Source: Photobacterium arenosum
Lineage (GTDB): Bacteria > Pseudomonadota > Gammaproteobacteria > Enterobacterales > Vibrionaceae
Reading direction: 5' to 3'
NCBI RefSeq assembly: GCF_014841115.1
Contig: NZ_JACYTP010000009.1
Coordinates: 62,001 to 126,000, forward strand
Length of the DNA stretch: 64,000 bases
Positions within the stretch are counted from its first letter, which is position 1. The number at the start of each line of letters is the position of its first letter. The notes beneath the pieces are model-generated. The model saw nothing but the letters and a program-made list of their open reading frames with translations, searched no databases and was not told where the DNA came from. Position numbers and translations under genes: made by a program. This document shows positions 17,785 through 26,255 of the stretch, piece after piece.

Positions 17785-18147
17785 ATGAAAGCTGTGTTTA
17801 AACCCGGCAACAATATTGCAATGAAGATACCTTCGCATGAGTATGAGAAAACGCTGAGTTTTTATCGTGATGTGATTGCCATTCCGGAACTGGCTCGTGA
17901 GAAAAACACGGATACGCCCCGGTTTCAGTTTGGCGATAAAACGCTGTGGCTCGATAACGTTCCGGGTATCAGCCAGGCTGAAATCTGGCTCGAAATTGTG
18001 ACTGATGATATTGCCGCTGCAGCAGAGCACCTTGCGAGTCACAAGATTGCCCGATGTGATGAGATTGAACCTTTGCCGGAAGGATTCGCCGCATTTTGGG
18101 TTGCCAGCCCTTCGAATATTATTCATCTGGTATCGCAATCGGACTAA
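17785..18147 (+). CDS. VOC superfamily (glyoxalase-like) protein
   Basis: 120 residues with two beta-alpha-beta-beta-beta units as in glyoxalase/bleomycin-resistance proteins: the first unit contains IPSHEYEKTLSFYRDVI, the second EIWLEIVTDDIAAAAEHL and ends FWVASPSNIIHLV. Metal ligands are not fully conserved, so the reaction is unknown. TAGGAGG precedes the start. About 200 bases without a gene lie upstream. Confidence 0.82.
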   Translation: MKAVFKPGNNIAMKIPSHEYEKTLSFYRDVIAIPELAREKNTDTPRFQFGDKTLWLDNVPGISQAEIWLEIVTDDIAAAAEHLASHKIARCDEIEPLPEGFAAFWVASPSNIIHLVSQSD

Positions 18148-18245
18148 GCGTCGCTCCCGCAAATAACACCGGCTGGCTTGGTACTTGCCTGTTGTACCTG
18201 AATGCGGGCAATATGGGCGGATTGAACCAGCAAGGTGGATTATTC

Positions 18246-18563
18246 ATGGTTGTTTGGCCCGCGGTGTTGAAATATGAGGGTGATCAGGAGCTGAGTGTTG
18301 TTGCTGATCGCCATACTTGGGAGTCGGATTCTGATTTGCATTGCTTTGGCTTTCAGCCGGGTGATGCGCTGATTGATTCAGCCGGGCAGGTGTTTCGTCT
18401 TCTGAGCCTGCGCCCTGGCGACACCAGCTTAGAAAAGACGGAACAGACAATGCGCCTTGATGAGATTGTTGAGATCATCAAAGCGCATCAGTCTTGTCTG
18501 GGAGCATGTTGTGCGGCTAAGGTGTCTTTTGCCTCTGTCGCAGAGGCTATCAGTGCTTTATAG
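18246..18563 (+). CDS. DUF4144 family protein
   Basis: 105 residues from the ATG at 18246, with AAGGTGG nine bases upstream. The frame extends further upstream, but that part overlaps the preceding gene. It begins MVVWPAVLKYEGDQELSVV and contains a C-terminal SCLGACCAAKVSF segment, features I associate with the DUF4144 family of vibrios. Function unknown. Confidence 0.7.
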   Translation: MVVWPAVLKYEGDQELSVVADRHTWESDSDLHCFGFQPGDALIDSAGQVFRLLSLRPGDTSLEKTEQTMRLDEIVEIIKAHQSCLGACCAAKVSFASVAEAISAL

Positions 18564-18642
18564 AAAGCGCTCTTAAAAAAGTGCGATACAAGACAGTGCG
18601 ATACAAGGTCCCGGCTAGCCGCACGCGCAGGGGCTGATTATT

Positions 18643-19248
18643 TTATTCCCAGCCAAATACCGCATCATAGGTTTGGCAATTACTGACCAGAGTTTCCGTA
18701 TCTTCAAGGTAGAGCTGTTGCTCAGCCGATACCGGATAAGTCAGCCATTCTGAACACTGAGCACTCTGTCCGTTGCCGATCACCAGTTTGCTGCCTGGCT
18801 TCAGCTCACACCGTGTCATTTTGTCCAGCGGCGACCATTGGTAGCAGATTTCGTACCCAGCCCGGTATTGAGCCACTTTGCCGTTTGGCTGATTTGCCGC
18901 CCACCAGGCACCAAACTGGCTGTTCGGGTTGGTGCTGTTCCAGGCCCGAAAGACGGTCAGTGCTTCCCCTTCTTTCACTTCGTACACTTTTCCCTGACAC
19001 AACTTGCCCTTAGTAGGCTGACCGAGAGAACTGGCCAGCAACTGGGGATCATCGACAAGGTTTAACTTACTGGCCCATGCCGCAGGCGGCTCTGTTGAGC
19101 CAATACAGGCACTGGCATCAAGAATGTCCTGAGTAGCGTTGGCGGGATTGGCCGTATCAGTTTGTGCGGTATCGCCCGGAGTTGATGTGCAGCCTGAGAG
19201 TGCAAAACTGGCAATAAAGATGGCGGTCAGGGTAAGCCTTGTTTTCAT
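18643..19248 (-). CDS. Putative lipoprotein of unknown function
   Basis: 201 residues with a lipoprotein signal ending ALSGC and a Thr/Ala/Asp-rich linker. The remaining region contains seven Cys (for example ASACIG, GKLCQG, YEICYQW, MTRCEL, AQCSEW, SNCQTY), suggesting periplasmic disulfides. It is transcribed leftward, converging on the accessory genes. I do not recognise the family. Confidence 0.7.
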   Translation of the reverse strand: MKTRLTLTAIFIASFALSGCTSTPGDTAQTDTANPANATQDILDASACIGSTEPPAAWASKLNLVDDPQLLASSLGQPTKGKLCQGKVYEVKEGEALTVFRAWNSTNPNSQFGAWWAANQPNGKVAQYRAGYEICYQWSPLDKMTRCELKPGSKLVIGNGQSAQCSEWLTYPVSAEQQLYLEDTETLVSNCQTYDAVFGWE

Positions 19249-19404
19249 TTCATGATCCTTATGTATCCAACTGAATATGTACTGATTATCGTATCTTGAT
19301 GATTGCTTTTCTGGACTAACTGAAAGTAAACGATGAATTTGAGAAGCAGATAACAGTTTTTAGCTGGCAGTCGGTCAGCAGGAGAGTGCGGAGGGAAAAC
19401 AGAA

Positions 19405-19431
19405 ATAACCGGAATGCTGGATTCCGGTTAT
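19405..19431 (-). terminator. Terminator after bactofilin gene
   Basis: A perfect 11-bp stem (ATAACCGGAAT with ATTCCGGTTAT, five-base loop) begins just six bases after the bactofilin stop and is followed on the minus strand by a T-rich run (TTATTTCTGTTTTCC). Confidence 0.75.
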
Positions 19432-19436
19432 GCCGT

Positions 19437-20024
19437 TTATTTTCGGGCGTTGGCTTGCTTTCTGGTATCAGTGACAGGCGCCGTCACTGCAGAAGCTGCT
19501 GGTTTCACTGGCGCTGCGTTTTTATCCGTAGTACTGGATGCCTCTGCTGATTTGAGCTGAGTTGGTGGTGTTAGTGGTGCGGTCTCTTTACCGCTTTCTT
19601 TCTTGCTGAGATCTGGGGAGGCCTCGGCGGCTTTTACCGGTTCTTCTTTATTAATAGTGACGACTTTTTCTTTATCAGCCGGGTAAGTCTGACCGTGGAA
19701 GCAACCGCCTCGCTCAATGCAAATATCATTAGTGTAAATGACACCTTTGGCTTTGCCTTTTTCCAGGATCTCAATGCTGTCGGCGTGGCAGGCTCCTTCA
19801 TGCAGGCCGTTGATGACCACTTTGCTGGCAAAGATCTCGCCAGACACACGGCCCGTTGCACTTATCGATAACGTTTGTTCGGTACGAATACGTCCTTCGA
19901 TGTAGCCATCAACCTGGATATTACCGCTTAGTTCGATATCTCCTTTAAAGGAACAGCCTTGTGCAATGATAGTTGCAGTTGAGTGCTTGCTTGTGCTTCC
20001 AGCACTTTTACTAAAGAGTCCCAT
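19437..20024 (-). CDS. Bactofilin
   Basis: 195 residues. Residues about 18-125 are a bactofilin (DUF583) domain of short beta-helix rungs: TIIAQGCSFKGDIELSGNIQ, VDGYIEGRI, GRVSGEIFASKVVINGLHEG. The C-terminal 60 residues are Lys/Ala/Pro-rich and disordered. Bactofilins polymerise without nucleotide at the membrane and often position peptidoglycan enzymes. AGGAG lies six bases before the ATG at 20024. The 5' end overlaps the preceding M23 gene by 97 bases, so the two are coupled. Its position after the lateral motor genes suggests a link, which is unproven. Confidence 0.92.
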   Translation of the reverse strand: MGLFSKSAGSTSKHSTATIIAQGCSFKGDIELSGNIQVDGYIEGRIRTEQTLSISATGRVSGEIFASKVVINGLHEGACHADSIEILEKGKAKGVIYTNDICIERGGCFHGQTYPADKEKVVTINKEEPVKAAEASPDLSKKESGKETAPLTPPTQLKSAEASSTTDKNAAPVKPAASAVTAPVTDTRKQANARK

Positions 20025-20878
20025 TGGATGCTCCTCTCATGGTTAAACAGATAGTCAAAGTTGTCGGGTCCCCAGTTGATAAAATACTTGGGATTCAAAG
20101 CCCGACCCAGAAAACGGACCTCATAATGGAGATGGGGGCCAGTCGAGGTACCACTGTTGCCTGATAATGCAATCAAATCGCCTTTTCTGACGAAATCACC
20201 GGTTTTGACTTTGAATGCTTTCAGGTGCGCATACAGAGTCATGAATCCATAGCCGTGGTCAATTTTCATTAAATTGCCGTAGCCTTTTTTACTCGGTCGT
20301 ACCAGCTCTACCACGCCATCGGCAGGGGAGTGCACTGATGTTCCCGTGTGTCCACTGAGATCGATACCCAGATGACGACGCTTGTTACCGTAAACCGGAT
20401 GGTTACGCGAGCCGTATGAGGAAGAAATACGCCGGTATTCCATAGGGCTACCGTTAGGTATTACTTTCAGCATGGCGACACGTACCGCCGAGTTCAGTGC
20501 AGCTGTATCCAGACGGGTATCCAAAGGTTGTTCCCCTTCGCTTTCAATACCCAAAACGTTTTCCAGCTCATTCACGCGGCCAGAAATCTGCTCCAGTTCA
20601 TAGCGCCTGTCAGCCAGGTTTTGCTCCAGCGACTGCCGGTCGCTTTCCAGATTAAGAATTTCATCTTTCAGTTCATTGGCATGCTGGTTTAACTGCGATT
20701 TTTCCTGTTGTGTCTGATCAACAGCATTCCATAAATACTGAATCGAAAATGCCATGACCACGACGGCGACGATGAACAACAGCAGGGTTGCTATCAGGTT
20801 CCGTCGTAAATACTTACCCAATTGAAAATGGTAAGACCCGTTAATCGTTGATATCGAGATAGTGAGTTGATCTTTCAT
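19928..20878 (-). CDS. Membrane-anchored M23 family peptidase
   Basis: About 316 residues from the ATG at 20878 (MKDQLT...); an in-frame ATG at 20980 would add 34 residues, and neither has a strong ribosome site. An N-terminal transmembrane segment (LIATLLLFIVAVVVMAFSI) is followed by a coiled-coil of about 55 residues and a LytM/M23 domain: HLGIDLSG, then GPHLHYEV, which together carry the zinc ligands (H, D, HxH). All ligands are present, so an active D,D-endopeptidase acting on peptidoglycan cross-links is expected. The C-terminal 32 codons overlap the bactofilin start. Confidence 0.88.
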   Translation of the reverse strand: MKDQLTISISTINGSYHFQLGKYLRRNLIATLLLFIVAVVVMAFSIQYLWNAVDQTQQEKSQLNQHANELKDEILNLESDRQSLEQNLADRRYELEQISGRVNELENVLGIESEGEQPLDTRLDTAALNSAVRVAMLKVIPNGSPMEYRRISSSYGSRNHPVYGNKRRHLGIDLSGHTGTSVHSPADGVVELVRPSKKGYGNLMKIDHGYGFMTLYAHLKAFKVKTGDFVRKGDLIALSGNSGTSTGPHLHYEVRFLGRALNPKYFINWGPDNFDYLFNHERSIQWDSLVKVLEAQASTQLQLSLHKAVPLKEISN

Positions 20879-21013
20879 TACGCTAAGCTCATTCGCTTTC
20901 TCTAATGCATTAGGCGACAAACTGGATGCAGGATTAACCTTTGCCGGGAAAAGAAGATGTAAAACTGTGCTCCCTGGCATAAGTTCATTAAACGTGTCCT
21001 GCTGCCGGTTCTA

Positions 21014-21325
21014 TTACGCAATGAGAAAGAAAAAATACAGAAATAGAATAAAAGCCAGCAATATCGCGGCGAGAGTAGGGTAGATAATGTAGAAATCACC
21101 GCTACGTCGTGCGCGTTTGAAACACAGATAGGAAAGCAGTCCGTTGTAGCCTAAAAGCAATAAACTGATTGTCGTCCCTGTATTCAGTGTCATGCTGTGC
21201 ATCCTCAGCAAAAAATGGCTGAGCAGAAAATAATCCAGCACTATGAGCCAGAGAAATAACTTTTGCAGACTGTCCGGTCGACGTTCACTTGGGACAATTG
21301 CGGAAGAAGATGCAGCTCTTTTCAT
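21014..21325 (-). CDS. Small membrane protein of unknown function
   Basis: 103 residues with three hydrophobic segments (LFLWLIVLDYFLLSHFLL, ISLLLLGYNGLLSYLC, and a very hydrophobic C-terminus LAAILLAFILFLYFFFLI). It lies between motB and the M23 gene on the same strand, separated from motB by a palindromic hairpin. No ribosome site is obvious. I do not recognise a family; the position suggests it belongs with the M23/bactofilin pair. Confidence 0.62.
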   Translation of the reverse strand: MKRAASSSAIVPSERRPDSLQKLFLWLIVLDYFLLSHFLLRMHSMTLNTGTTISLLLLGYNGLLSYLCFKRARRSGDFYIIYPTLAAILLAFILFLYFFFLIA

Positions 21326-21353
21326 GGGTTAACTTCGCTAAAGTTCTCCAGGT

Positions 21354-21376
21354 GGCAAAGGGATAATCCCTTTGCC
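21354..21376. repeat. Perfect 23-bp palindromic hairpin between lafU and small membrane gene
   Basis: Arms GGCAAAGGGAT and ATCCCTTTGCC pair around a single base. No T-run follows on the minus strand, so it is more likely an attenuating or RNA-processing hairpin than a complete terminator. It begins 11 bases after the motB stop. Confidence 0.7.
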
Positions 21377-21386
21377 GGTTACTCAA

Positions 21387-22352
21387 TTAAGACGCTTCAA
21401 TGTAGTCCTGACGGATAACAGGCTGATTAAATTCTGCTTTCTCACGGGCCTGCTGTATCACAGGACCGTCATCGTTAGCCGGTGGCCCTTTGAACAGTGT
21501 TTCCACCATTCGGGCAGCCACTGATGTGAGGACAAACAACTCAATACGTCGGTTTTCGCTGGCTTTCGGTTCTTCAGGGTTCAGCGGCGCACGATCAGCC
21601 ATGCCAGCAACCTGCAAGACATGATTTTCAGGCGCTCCGCCGACAATCAGAGTCTGGCGAGCTGCATTGGCGCGTGAAGCCGACAGCTCCCAGTTTGATC
21701 TTTCGCTGAAAGTGCCGCTGTAACGAACCGCATCTGTGTGGCCACTGATAATCAGCGGATTCTGAATCTTCTGGAAAATGGGGGCCAGTGCCAGTAATAA
21801 ATCCTCAAAGAAAGGCGTCAGCTCGCTGCTTCCCCGGTGGAACATGTTCTGGCGGAAGTCGTCCTGCAAGACAATGCGAAGTCCTTGCGGCGTCACATCG
21901 ACATGCACGTTTCCTTCTGCTGAAACCTGCTTCGCCAGTTCCTCAACCACTTGCGCCAGTACTTTCAGTTGTTCCTGAGTTTCATATGTACCCTGAACCA
22001 GTGCATCAGTTTGTGAACCATCGCCATTTCCGTCGTAGAAGGAGGTGACAGTCACAGCAGCATCATGCGAGCTGAGGTCCGCCGCTTCACCGCCCAGATC
22101 GATAGGAGACAGGCTGGTGGAGGTATTAAACGGATTACCTGAAGCCTGATCGAACAAACTGGAGCTGTTGAGATAAGCAACGATCGCTTGGCGTTCTGTC
22201 TTGTCGACAATGGCCAGGATCCACAGCACAAGAAACAGCGCCATCAGGGCGATCATGAAGTCGGCAAATGCGACTTTCCATGCCCCTCCATGCCCTGCTT
22301 CATGCGAATTGCGGCGTGCTCGTTTGATGATGATCTGATCGTGCCGTTGCAT
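21387..22352 (-). CDS. lafU: Lateral flagellar stator protein LafU (MotB)
   Basis: 321 residues: a single N-terminal transmembrane helix with the proton-channel aspartate ([18 protein letters not shown], Asp31), a linker, and a C-terminal OmpA-like peptidoglycan-binding domain ([12 protein letters not shown], then [11 protein letters not shown]). The helix looks like proton-type MotB rather than sodium-type PomB. The ATG shares one base with the motA stop. With LafT it forms the torque-generating stator in the inner membrane. Confidence 0.95.
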   Translation of the reverse strand: MQRHDQIIIKRARRNSHEAGHGGAWKVAFADFMIALMALFLVLWILAIVDKTERQAIVAYLNSSSLFDQASGNPFNTSTSLSPIDLGGEAADLSSHDAAVTVTSFYDGNGDGSQTDALVQGTYETQEQLKVLAQVVEELAKQVSAEGNVHVDVTPQGLRIVLQDDFRQNMFHRGSSELTPFFEDLLLALAPIFQKIQNPLIISGHTDAVRYSGTFSERSNWELSASRANAARQTLIVGGAPENHVLQVAGMADRAPLNPEEPKASENRRIELFVLTSVAARMVETLFKGPPANDDGPVIQQAREKAEFNQPVIRQDYIEAS

Positions 22353-23209
22353 TATGCCTCCTGCTCAGACAGCCATTTTTCCATGTCATTGAAGCTTGGC
22401 TTCACATCGAGCTGAATGTGTTTACGACCAGCATCTATGGCCAGCAGAGTAGGCTTCTTGGCCACATAAGCGACCAGTGTGGCCCGGACACATTCAAAGG
22501 CGGTCATGTCACGTTTAACACGTTGCGACATGGCATTACTGGCCGGGTCAAGCACACAGTAACAACCGAAAATACCGAGGAATGTCCCCACCAGTGCGGC
22601 GGCAACTTTGTAGCCAATTTGCGCGATAGAGCCGTCGATGAACTGCATAGTGATAATGATGCCCATCACTGCCGCCAGAATCCCGAAGCCTGGCAGGGCC
22701 TCAGCTGTACGGTGCAGTGAACGAGAAGGCAGCAGAAGGTCATCTTCAATGGCCATGATTTCCTGCTCCAGCAGAGCTTCCAGCTCATGGGGTGACATCT
22801 GGCCCATGGCCATTAGTCGCAGGTTATCAGTAATGAAAGCCACCAGGTGGCTGTCGTCTTTGACCAGCGGATAACGTTCGAAAATCTCGCTGTTTTGAGA
22901 ATCTTCTATGTGGCTGTCCAGTGATTTGAAACCACCGTTACGTATGGTTTCCAGCAACAGTTGCATCAGACCCATCAGCTGCATGTAGTATTCTTGCTCG
23001 TTTTTGCGGGGCTTCATTATCTGGCGAAACTGAATACGCATTTCACGAATAACATGTGGTGGGTTGCCTATGATGATAGAGCCCAGTGCAGCGCCGGTAA
23101 TAATAAGAATTTCAGCAGGCTGCCAGATGGCCATCAAGGTACCGCCGGCCCATAGGTAACCGCCGAAAACACACAACAGAATGACGATTGCGCCGGTAAA
23201 TTTTTGCAT
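22352..23209 (-). CDS. lafT: Lateral flagellar stator protein LafT (MotA)
   Basis: 285 residues with four membrane segments and the MotA pattern: PPHVIREM in the cytoplasmic loop, the [20 protein letters not shown] region, [13 protein letters not shown] and [15 protein letters not shown]. At 285 residues it is MotA-sized, longer than sodium-type PomA (about 253). It interacts with FliG of the lateral rotor. The gene starts 15 bases after lafS. Confidence 0.95.
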   Translation of the reverse strand: MQKFTGAIVILLCVFGGYLWAGGTLMAIWQPAEILIITGAALGSIIIGNPPHVIREMRIQFRQIMKPRKNEQEYYMQLMGLMQLLLETIRNGGFKSLDSHIEDSQNSEIFERYPLVKDDSHLVAFITDNLRLMAMGQMSPHELEALLEQEIMAIEDDLLLPSRSLHRTAEALPGFGILAAVMGIIITMQFIDGSIAQIGYKVAAALVGTFLGIFGCYCVLDPASNAMSQRVKRDMTAFECVRATLVAYVAKKPTLLAIDAGRKHIQLDVKPSFNDMEKWLSEQEA

Positions 23210-23224
23210 GTCAATTTGCTCCTA

Positions 23225-23953
23225 TCAGCAAAGATATTGATTCAGTTGTTTCAGTGCCTGCTTATGAAGCTGGCATACACGAGGCGGTGTCAGGTTCAGC
23301 ACCAGTGCAATTTCGTGCAGGTTCATATCATGTTGATAGAACAGGGTCAGCAGAAGCTGTTCACGCGGTTTGAGCTTGCCAAGCGCCGCCGATAGCGTAC
23401 GGCGAATATGTTCATGACGAACCGATTCACCGCCGTCATGGTTCATCGAAAAATCGGAACCGCTTTCAAGTAATTGATCCAGGCTTTGCATTTCGCTGGC
23501 CATAGAGGCATTCAGGCGCTGCAGATAATCTGCCTGATCCGTGCCTAACGCTGCGATGATTTCGGCCTCCGATGGCTGGCGGCCGAGTTTTTTCATTAAG
23601 TCGCGGGTAACGTCATTCAGTTCATGCGCCTGCTGACGGGTTTGGCGCGAGCGCCAGTCAAGACGGCGCAGTTCGTCGAGAATGGAACCGCGGATCCGGC
23701 ATACGGCAAAAGACGGGAAATTGGGGTCTTCTACGTTACCGTAACGACGACCTGCTTCCAGCAGTCCCATCAGACCGATTTGCTGCATATCTTCCAGACT
23801 GCAGTGGGTGCTGACATGACTGCGTAGCTGATTGACAACACGTTTGACTAAGATCAGGTGATCACGGATCAGCTTATCTTCGTTCACTACCGGGTTGTTA
23901 CGCCCGGTGTCGTGTTTTTTCTCGTACTCTTCAGTCGGGTTGATATCTAGCAT
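23225..23953 (-). CDS. lafS: Lateral flagellar sigma-28 factor LafS (FliA type)
   Basis: 242 residues with sigma-28 regions 2 (LEDMQQIGLMGLLEAGRRYG, PSFAVCRIRGSILDELR), 3 and 4 (LGKLKPREQLLLTLFYQHDM then LHEIALVLNLTPPRVCQLH). It should direct RNA polymerase to late lateral genes such as lafA, whose promoter shows a GCCGATAT box. The likely antagonist is FlgM (3135-3416). It is inside the fliD-to-motB operon. Confidence 0.95.
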   Translation of the reverse strand: MLDINPTEEYEKKHDTGRNNPVVNEDKLIRDHLILVKRVVNQLRSHVSTHCSLEDMQQIGLMGLLEAGRRYGNVEDPNFPSFAVCRIRGSILDELRRLDWRSRQTRQQAHELNDVTRDLMKKLGRQPSEAEIIAALGTDQADYLQRLNASMASEMQSLDQLLESGSDFSMNHDGGESVRHEHIRRTLSAALGKLKPREQLLLTLFYQHDMNLHEIALVLNLTPPRVCQLHKQALKQLNQYLC

Positions 23954-23960
23954 AGGCGCC

Positions 23961-24434
23961 TCACTGAATCACATATTTGGTCAGCAATACATTGTCGATG
24001 GCGCGGGCATAACGTGTCTGACTGAAAGCGTTCAGCAATGTACCTTTGACTTCATCCTGAAGCTCTTCAATCGTCCGTTGGTTCTGCAGTTGCTCATAGG
24101 TTTTATTGCTGAAGAGTTTGAGCAGGGCATTGCGTACAACCGGCATATAGTTATCGATACCTTCAATCGCTTCTGCGTTACGTGTTTCCAGCGCCAGTTC
24201 CATCATGATGAAGTGCGTTTGACGCTCGCCTTTCACCGACAAAACCAGTTTTTCCAGCGGATGGAAAATAGGATCGGTATTCTCTGGTTGGCTAAAGGGG
24301 AGACTGAAACTGGCACCGCCTTCGCCCTGATGACTTTTGACGTACCAAAGGGTACCGCCAACACTGGCAGCTGCGACCAGTACGCTGGTGATCAGCATGA
24401 TGATAATGATCAAGACGAGATTACGCTGGGTCAT
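23961..24434 (-). CDS. fliL: Flagellar basal-body protein FliL (lateral, LafF)
   Basis: 157 residues: an N-terminal transmembrane helix (LVLIIIIMLITSVLVAAASVG) and a periplasmic FliL domain containing LVLSVKGERQTHFIMMELALE. FliL rings surround the stator and help it work under load. It starts 15 bases after fliK and ends seven bases before lafS. Confidence 0.92.
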   Translation of the reverse strand: MTQRNLVLIIIIMLITSVLVAAASVGGTLWYVKSHQGEGGASFSLPFSQPENTDPIFHPLEKLVLSVKGERQTHFIMMELALETRNAEAIEGIDNYMPVVRNALLKLFSNKTYEQLQNQRTIEELQDEVKGTLLNAFSQTRYARAIDNVLLTKYVIQ

Positions 24435-24449
24435 GTAAATGGCTCCTCA

Positions 24450-25556
24450 TCAGGCTCTGGTTGATAACCAATGGCCTGAATCTGTTGTTGTTATCTGGCT
24501 GTCATCAGCCTGATTGTTGGCAAAAATAACGGGTTGTGAGTCTTCTTGTGTATGCTCTTGCTGCTGACCCTGACGGCCATCACCGACATTGACATCAACA
24601 TGAACAAAATTCTGTTCCTGTAACTCGGCTCTCAGCCGCTCAGACACCTGAACCAGCGCATCACGGACGGCCGACTGGCTGGCATGGATTTGAACACTGA
24701 GACGATCGCCATCCATACGAACGGTTAAATCCAGCTTGCCCAGGTCAGGCGGATCCAGACGAATGCGTGCTTCCTGCAAATTCTGGCTGGCCTGCAATTG
24801 CACTCTGTCCTGCAGTACCTGGATCATTTGCTCTCCCCATTTACCTTGCTGGCTCTGAGGGAGTTTGACACTGGCCCATTCTACGGGAGCCGCGGCGTTT
24901 TGAGCCTGTTGGGATGAACCGGATTGCAAGGCTGCAGAGTTAGCGGCACCGTCTGCAGACAGTCCTGCGATCAGGGTTTGCAGAGAAGGGGCTGTGCCGG
25001 CGCTGCGGGATTCAACTAATCCTGTTAACGCGAGATCCTGCTGAGCCGGTGACTGGCTGCGTTGCTGCAGCAGGGCAGTAAAGCGAGCGTTGTCGGCTGA
25101 CTGTGTACTGACAGCCTGGCTGTCTGTCGGTGCGGCGGGTGTTGCGGTAGCGCCGGATTGCATCAAGCGCGTTTCTCGCATGCCGGTATTCGCGGACGTT
25201 GAAATGGCGTTTTCTGAGGTACCGACCGCCGCTCCGGGCGCCCCGGTATTGGTTGCCGAGCTTGCTCCCAGCTGCTTTTCGGCCTGCGCCAGCAGATTGG
25301 CAATGATGTCCGCTGCCGCGGCGGGAGACAGTACCGGATTGCTGTCCGGCTGCTGGTCTGACAGTTCGGCAGCATCGGCCGTGTAAGAGGTCTCAGTAAT
25401 GGCTGCTTCCTGTTTGTCAGTGGCGGCATTGGATTGCAGCGTGTCACTGAAGTTAGAAGCAGTGCCATCATTGGACGGTTTGACTTTGCCGGAAAGCATG
25501 TCCGCCGACTCGTTGTCACTGTTAGCCAGTTTGGAATGTGAGACGATAGTGTTCAT
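24450..25556 (-). CDS. fliK: Hook-length control protein FliK (lateral, LafE)
   Basis: 368 residues: a long Ala/Ser/Thr/Gln-rich N-terminal ruler region without a fixed structure, and a conserved C-terminal substrate-switch domain (ARIRLDPPDLGKLDLTVRM, LSVQIHASQSAVRDAL). It measures hook length and switches the export gate through FlhB. Its start shares one base with the fliT stop. Confidence 0.92.
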   Translation of the reverse strand: MNTIVSHSKLANSDNESADMLSGKVKPSNDGTASNFSDTLQSNAATDKQEAAITETSYTADAAELSDQQPDSNPVLSPAAAADIIANLLAQAEKQLGASSATNTGAPGAAVGTSENAISTSANTGMRETRLMQSGATATPAAPTDSQAVSTQSADNARFTALLQQRSQSPAQQDLALTGLVESRSAGTAPSLQTLIAGLSADGAANSAALQSGSSQQAQNAAAPVEWASVKLPQSQQGKWGEQMIQVLQDRVQLQASQNLQEARIRLDPPDLGKLDLTVRMDGDRLSVQIHASQSAVRDALVQVSERLRAELQEQNFVHVDVNVGDGRQGQQQEHTQEDSQPVIFANNQADDSQITTTDSGHWLSTRA

Positions 25557-25861
25557 TAAAGCTCCATATTCATGGCCATTTGATATGCCAGAAGTCCTTC
25601 TTTTCCTTCACCGACGGCATTCATGTCTTGCTGTAACTTTTCTTTCGCTGCATTGACCGCAGCGATGGCTGCCTGATGACTGCTTTTCAAATGGGCAAGC
25701 GCCTGAAGATAATCTTCAGTCAGCTGAGTCCCTTTCAGATTCCGCAGTACTTTTTGTAACGTCTGGTCAAGTTGCTGAAGGCGAACCCAGTCGCTATCAG
25801 TCACGGTGCGGTCAAGATGCTGTCTGAGAGTCACGAGCTGGCTCACTGTGATGTTAGACAT
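25556..25861 (-). CDS. fliT: FliT-like chaperone (lateral, LafD position)
   Basis: About 101 residues from the ATG at 25861, overlapping the fliS stop by eight bases. It is small, all-helical and Gln/Leu-rich, sitting between fliS and fliK exactly where lafD/fliT is found in other lateral clusters. FliT chaperones the filament cap FliD. Sequence identity to the family is weak, so the name rests mostly on position and size. Confidence 0.65.
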   Translation of the reverse strand: MSNITVSQLVTLRQHLDRTVTDSDWVRLQQLDQTLQKVLRNLKGTQLTEDYLQALAHLKSSHQAAIAAVNAAKEKLQQDMNAVGEGKEGLLAYQMAMNMEL

Positions 25862-26243
25862 GCTGACCAAAACCTTCCCATCCCTCACGGACGTTAGTCA
25901 TGACATTTTCCACCGTTGCCAGGTGTTCGACTTTGTTCTGGGAACTGGCCTTAAAGAGCTCGCTGATGCAAAACTCGTAAAGGTCGTGAAGATTGGCAGC
26001 CAGCTCGCCACCTGCTTCAACATCCAGCGCACTGTCGAGACCAATCAGGATGTTCATGCACTTACTGATGCCTTTCCCTTTGGCTTCCAGACGGTTGGAT
26101 TCGATGTGACCTTTGACCCGGACGACTTCATCCAGCAGGCCGTCAATCAGCATGATCACCAGTTGGTGAGGATTTGCTGATGCGGCCTGGGCATCCAGAT
26201 CGACGCTTTGATACGAATCAAAGCCCGAGTTTTGCATTAGCAT
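25854..26243 (-). CDS. fliS: Flagellin chaperone FliS (lateral, LafC)
   Basis: 129 residues with the FliS pattern: a Tyr-containing N-terminus, ASANPHQLVIMLIDGLLDEV, and a helical bundle including SKCMNILIGLDSALDVEAGGELA. It binds the C-terminus of LafA to prevent premature polymerisation. Located between fliD and fliT. Confidence 0.93.
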   Translation of the reverse strand: MLMQNSGFDSYQSVDLDAQAASANPHQLVIMLIDGLLDEVVRVKGHIESNRLEAKGKGISKCMNILIGLDSALDVEAGGELAANLHDLYEFCISELFKASSQNKVEHLATVENVMTNVREGWEGFGQHV

Positions 26244-26255
26244 GGGTTAACTCCT

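Noticed and set aside
18096-18245. Upstream extension of the DUF4144 frame
   Set aside because: It overlaps the VOC gene and the family begins at the MVVWPAV start at 18246.
14280-18563. Intact integron array
   Set aside because: No integrase and no series of regular attC sites was found; only gene content and one partial site point that way.
20879-20980. Longer start for the M23 peptidase
   Set aside because: The extra 34 residues are not typical and no ribosome site supports them, though the downstream start is not strong either.
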